From contig NW_006763142.1 of NCBI RefSeq assembly GCF_000264905.1, positions 1,248,760-1,312,759 of the forward strand: DNA of 64,000 nt, in the 5' to 3' direction. A program made the translations under genes and the position numbers. Each line of letters begins with the position of its first letter. The first letter of the stretch is position 1. The DNA is from Stereum hirsutum FP-91666 SS1 (lineage: Eukaryota > Basidiomycota > Agaricomycetes > Russulales > Stereaceae). Positions 59,088 to 64,000 of the stretch are shown one piece after another. A model generated the notes under the pieces. The model ran no database searches. It saw only the letters and a program-made list of their open reading frames with translations, and was not told where the DNA came from.

Positions 59088-62000
59088 ATGTCGTTCTTCA
59101 AGCGCTCCCAGCCGTCTGATGTCCTGGAGGCGGACGACCACGACGATAATGTCGACCCAGAGCTTCGACTTCGAACTGTGCGCACTGCCGCGTCGACCCT
59201 CGCAGAGTCGATACGGTCGGAACAGAGGGCAGAGCGCAGGAAGTCTCTTCGACAGAAGAAGTCCCGATTCTTTCGAAACAAGAGTACGGAGAAGAAGAGG
59301 CCTGCACCGGTGGACGATAAGCCGCCACCGGACACGAAGCCGTCGTTGGAGGTGCCGGGAGTGAGGAGGAATATCTACGTGAACACACCGTTGATGGCTA
59401 CCGAGGTGGACCAGCACGGGGAGCCCCTGGCACGTTATGTACGGAATAAAGTCCGGACGAGCAGTGCGTGTTTTTAATCTTATTTTGTGACGTCGGCCCC
59501 AGGGTTTAATCGTTGGCCAGAATATACGATCATCACGTTTCTACCGAAGAATCTGTACGAGCAATTCAGGAGGTACGTTCGTCTGTTCAACTCATCGCGA
59601 CGAATACACCTCATCCTTGTCCGTCCCCAGAGTGGCCAACCTATATTTCCTTCTCCTCACCATTCTTCAAGGTACGTTGGCTCCACGTCTGTTTGCTTCC
59701 TCACGTTGACCTCGTCACTCGAATCGCGCAGTCTTCACTATTTTTGGCTCCGCCTCGCCACAGACCGCTGTACTACCCCTCTTATTCATCATAACGGTCA
59801 CCGCCATCAAAGATGGCATCGAGGACTACCGCCGAGCTTCACTTGACGAAGAGGTGAACACCTCAGCGTCCACCAAGCTCGGCAACTGGCGCAACGTCAA
59901 CACCCCGACGGATCCGAGGAACTGGTTCGAGAAGCTCTTCCGCATCAATCCTCCAGGGAAAGTCACTAAGGGCGTGCGCAGACTCCGCGAACGCGAGGCG
60001 GGCGAGGGTATGCGCATCATGCTCTCGCGGGGAGACGGCGAGCGTATCAGTCTGGGTGGGCCGAGCAGCAGTAGTTTCAGTCTCGACGGAAGGTATGGCG
60101 CTGGTGGTAGGAAACTGGAGGACATCCAGAGCGTCGATTCGCACAGCTACCCGCCCGGTAATGGAGTAGGAGAGCCGTCGGAGATCTCGCTCGTCGCTGG
60201 CGCGAATCAGGTCGTTTCTGCACCCAGGTTGCCGTACTCGGCGTCTGAAGTCGGTGGATGGAGTGCATCCGAGACGTTGGCAACGTCGGGCTCGTCGGGG
60301 GTCATCAATTGGTCGAAACGGATCACCGGGGTGTCGAGGTGGGAACGGACGTTGTGGAAAAAGTTGGAGGTGGGGGATGTGGTGCTGTTGAGGGACAACG
60401 AGCAGGTCCCCGCGGATATCATCGTACTCTCGACTTCGGACCCGGACGGGATGTGTTACCTCGAGACGAAGAACCTGGACGGAGAGACGAACTTGAAGCC
60501 GAGGAAGGCGTTACGGGCGACGTCGCACATCATGTCGGAGGAGGACGTCGAGCGGTCGGCATTCATCCTCGATTCGGAACCGCCACATCAGAATCTGTAC
60601 ATCTATAACGGCGTTTTACGGTATACCGATCCCACGACTGGAGAGTTGAAGCTCGAGTCGGCCACGATCAACGAAATGCTCCTCCGTGGATGCTCTATAC
60701 GAAACACGGCGTGGATCATCGGTTTGGTCGCGTTCACTGGCGCGGACACGAAGATTATGCTCAACGGTGGTGCAACCCCTTCCAAACGGTCGAAGATCGA
60801 GAGGGAGACCAACTTCAACGTCATCGTCAACTTCGTGATTCTCATCATCATGTGCGCCGTTTGTGGTGTGGTGAACGGAATCTTGGATGCTAGGACGGGC
60901 ACGAGCGCGGAGTTCTTCGAGGCTGGTTCAGACCCGAGCGCCTACCCCGTCGTCAATGCAATCGTCACCTTCGCGTATGTCCCCCTTTCGTATCCTACAG
61001 TGTTTGAATTATTTAGCTCATTTACGTTCGCCGATATAGTTCATGTCTCATCGCCTTCCAGAATATCGTCCCCATCTCGCTCTACATCTCAATCGAAATC
61101 GTCAAAACCATCCAGGCATTTTTCATCTCACAGGACCTCGACATGTACTATAAACCCTTCGACACGACCTGCGTCCCCAAGACCTGGAACATTTCCGACG
61201 ACCTCGGCCAAATCGAGTACATCTTCTCCGATAAAACCGGCACGCTCACGCAGAACGTCATGGAGTTCCAGAAATGCTCCATCAATGGCATTGCGTACGG
61301 CGAATCTGTGACCGAAGCCCAGCGCGGCGCCGCAAAACGAAAAGGCTCGTCGGACTTGCTCGACCCAGAGACGCACGAGCGAAAAATGGTGATGATGAAG
61401 CAGGACATGTTGCAGACGATGGGCCGGACGTTCAAGAACCGGTACGGCCAACCCGACAAGCTCACGCTCATCTCGACGCACCTGGCGGACGACATGGCCA
61501 ACAGGCAATCCGACCAACGACAACATATCGCGGCGTTCTTTCGTGCGCTCGCCGTCTGTCATACCGTCCTTTCGGATAAACCGGACGCTCGGAACCCATT
61601 CTTGCTGGATTATAAGGCTGAGAGTCCGGATGAGAGCGCGCTGGTCGCGGCGGCGAGGGATGTTGGGTTTCCGTTCGTGGGCAAGGGGAAGGACGGGATC
61701 GACATAGAGGTTATGGGCCAGGCGGAGCGGTATCTTCCGCTCAAGGTCCTCGAGTTCAACAGTACCAGGAAACGGATGAGCGTGCTCGTGCGGAACCCGC
61801 AGGGTCGGATCGTCCTCTACTGCAAAGGTGCCGATAGCGTGATTTACGAACGACTCGCGGCGGATCACGACCCGGTGCTGAAGGAGAAGACGTCGAAGGA
61901 TATGGAGATGTTTGCGAATGGGGGGTTGAGGACGCTGTGCATTGCGTGGCGGTATGTGGAGGAGGAGGAGTATTTGCAGTGGTCGAGGACGTATGATGCG

Positions 62001-64000
62001 GCGACGTCGGCTATCAAGGACAGGGATGAGGAGATCGATAAGGCGAACGCGTTGATTGAGCATTCGTTGATAATCTTGGGCGCCACGGCACTCGAGGATA
62101 AGTTGCAGGAGGGTGTACCGGATGCGATTGAGACTCTGCATCGAGCGGGAATCAAGCTTTGGATTCTGACTGGTATGGTCTTTTTGGCTGTCGCCTTTTG
62201 TTAGTATGGTGAGGCTAACGGAATTGGTGATCTGTAGGTGACAAGGTCCAGACTGCCATCGAAATTGGTACTTGTCTATATCGAGTGGCGTTTGTATTTT
62301 CTCTGCTGATCTTTTTTCGCGATTTCCTCCAGCTTTCAGTTGTAACCTCCTGAAGAACGACATGGATATCATGATCCTCTCGGCCGACTCTGTCGACGGC
62401 GCCCGTACTCAGATCGAAGCAGGCCTCAACAAGATAGCCTCCGTCCTCGGCCCTCCCTCCTGGGATTCCAGCAAGCGCGGTTTCCTCCCCAACGCCAAAG
62501 CCTCCTTTGCCGTCGTCATCGACGGAGACACCCTCCGCTACGCCCTCGAAACCGAACTCAAACCTCTCTTCCTCAACCTCGGCACCCAATGCGAGACTGT
62601 CGTCTGTTGCCGTGTTTCGCCCGCCCAAAAAGCTCTGACCGTCAAGCTTGTGAAGGAGGGAAGGAACGCGATGACGTTGTCGATCGGAGATGGGGCGAAC
62701 GATGTGGCGATGATTCAAGAGGCAAATATCGGGTGTGGATTGTTTGGCCATGAAGGGTCGCAGGCGGCGATGTCGGCAGATTATGCGTTCGGGCAGTTCA
62801 GATTTTTGACGAAGTTGTTGATCGTGCATGGGAGATGGTCGTACCGACGGATTGCGGACATGCATAGCAACTTCTTCTACAAGGTGAGCACTGACCTGTT
62901 TCGTCTTGAAATGGCGTCGCTTAAAAGATTTGCTTTCCTCAGAACGTTATTTGGACCTTTGCAATGTTCTGGTTTATGCCTTGGAATAGGTCCGTCGTTT
63001 TCCATCCGTATCCTACCGGTGTAACGTGCTCAAACGGCATTGGATGACAGCTTCGATGCGACGTACCTATACCAGTATACTTTCGTCTTGCTGTGTAACT
63101 TGGTCTTCACGTCACTTCCCGTTATCGTGCTTGGAGGTACGTTCGCTCCTTACGTTCCATGCACACGTCACTAACCATTTCGTCCCCTAGCTTTCGATCA
63201 AGACCTTAACGCGAAAGCAGCCTTGGCCTTTCCACAGCTGTACGTACGCGGCATCCGCGGCCTGGAATATACCCGCCTCAAGTTCTGGCTCTATATGCTC
63301 GATGGTTTTTATCAATCCGGGGTCGTTTACTTTGTGGCATATTTCGTTTGGACGCTTGGGCCTGCGATCTCCTGGAACGGAAAGTCCATAGAGTCCCTAG
63401 CTGATTACGGTACCACTATCGCTGTGTCCGCGATTTTTACAGCCAACCTCTACGTCGGCCTCAATACCCACTAGTAAGCTCTCAGCGACGAGCATTCTCC
63501 TTGAAGCGTACTCATCATGACATGTTTGTCCCGTAGTTGGACCGTCATTACATGGCTAGTCGTCTTCGGCTCTACTCTTGTGATGCTGATCTGGATCGTG
63601 ATCTACTCGTTCTTCTGGAGTATCGATTTTATCGACGAGGTGGTCGTCCTCTTCGGCAATGTGCTCTTTTGGACCACAGTGCTCCTTTCTGTGGCCGTCT
63701 CTCTCAGTAAGCTTCCTCCGTATACGCTGTGGGAAGTATTTTTCACAACCATCGAATCTCTTCTAGTCCCTCGTATCATCGTCAAGTTCGTAGCTTCAGC
63801 GTACATGTACGAGGACGCCGACATCGTTCGAGAAATGTGGGTGAAAGGCGACCTGAAGGAACGGCTCGGGATCAAGCATCGACGTGATCTCACACGGACC
63901 AAAGATATCGAGCGGGCTCCGATGTTCCTCAAGCCTCATTCTCGCTCGCCCTCAGAATACTCCGCTCACCAGGACGGATACGAGCCGGCCTTGACGCACA
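59088..64000 (+). CDS. P4-type phospholipid-transporting ATPase (flippase), Dnf1/2-like, 3' end beyond window
   Basis: Twelve exons are visible: 59088-59463, 59521-59572, 59631-59671, 59732-60974, 61040-62172, 62238-62267, 62333-62883, 62943-62989, 63051-63136, 63191-63473, 63537-63706, and 63767 to the edge. They cover about 1415 codons. The protein flips phospholipids to the cytosolic leaflet of the plasma membrane or Golgi/endosomes, usually with a Cdc50-type partner. The actuator motif is NLDGETNLK, TM4 is NIVPISLYISIEI, and the phosphorylation site is FSDKTGTLTQN with the catalytic Asp. KGADSVIYERL marks the nucleotide domain and GDGANDVAMIQEA the hinge. The NLYIYNGVLRY region and WSKRITG segment favour the Dnf1/2 branch over Drs2. 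The long cytosolic N terminus is basic. The sequence is still open at base 64000. Confidence 0.93.

Noticed and set aside
61128..62372. 414-codon minus-strand frame
   Set aside because: It lies wholly antisense to the P4-ATPase catalytic exon, which carries DKTGT and other motifs; GC-rich codon use leaves the opposite strand open.
1..64000. tRNA or rRNA genes
   Set aside because: I looked for cloverleaf A/B box patterns and conserved rRNA words by eye and saw none I could support; a covariance-model scan was not possible here.

Overview
The window is nuclear DNA of a filamentous fungus, most likely an agaricomycete basidiomycete. Nearly every gene is cut by several short (about 46-90 bp) GT-AG introns. 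The gene content also fits that group: NACHT-WD40 STAND proteins, LysM secreted proteins, a microsomal-type P450, a Zn2Cys6 regulator, an F-box protein and a Dnf-type P4-ATPase. Exon boundaries below were worked out by hand from splice signals, reading-frame phase and paralogue comparison. No search was run.

Layout. (1) 1-8.5 kb is a repeat-rich block. It holds C-rich sequence, three regularly spaced palindromes, a 677-bp Tc1/mariner-type miniature element, a decayed P450 on the plus strand, and a NACHT-WD40 gene on the minus strand that carries one in-frame TAG. (2) 10.2-11.3 kb is an acidic/basic nuclear protein, possibly ribosome-biogenesis related. (3) 12.6-22.7 kb holds two paralogous LysM genes that flank a ribokinase, an HpcH/HpaI-type aldolase and a sugar transporter. 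The aldolase and transporter diverge from a shared promoter that contains seven CreA/Mig1-type SYGGGG sites. (4) 23-28.6 kb holds a small heat-shock protein with perfect heat-shock elements, then a salicylate-hydroxylase-like FAD monooxygenase. (5) 32-41.4 kb holds a second NACHT-WD40 gene (plus strand) followed by a convergent intact P450 (minus strand). (6) 42-47 kb holds a pepsin-like aspartic protease and a small protein of unrecognised family. (7) 49-57 kb holds a Zn2Cys6 transcription factor, a paralogue of the unrecognised protein, and an F-box/leucine-rich protein broken by one in-frame TAA. (8) 59 kb to the end is a Dnf1/2-like lipid flippase cut off by the window edge.

The strongest large-scale observation is that blocks 1 and 5 are the same segment in opposite orientations. 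NACHT promoter, NACHT-WD40 gene and convergent P450 recur in the same order about 30 kb apart. In block 1 the P450 has decayed and the NACHT gene has a nonsense codon. In block 5 both look functional, and the WD repeats are nearly identical at DNA level apart from a few variable codons. Block 5 also contains an assembly gap flanked by 877 identical bases, which artificially shifts the reading frame. Removing one copy restores a single open reading frame.
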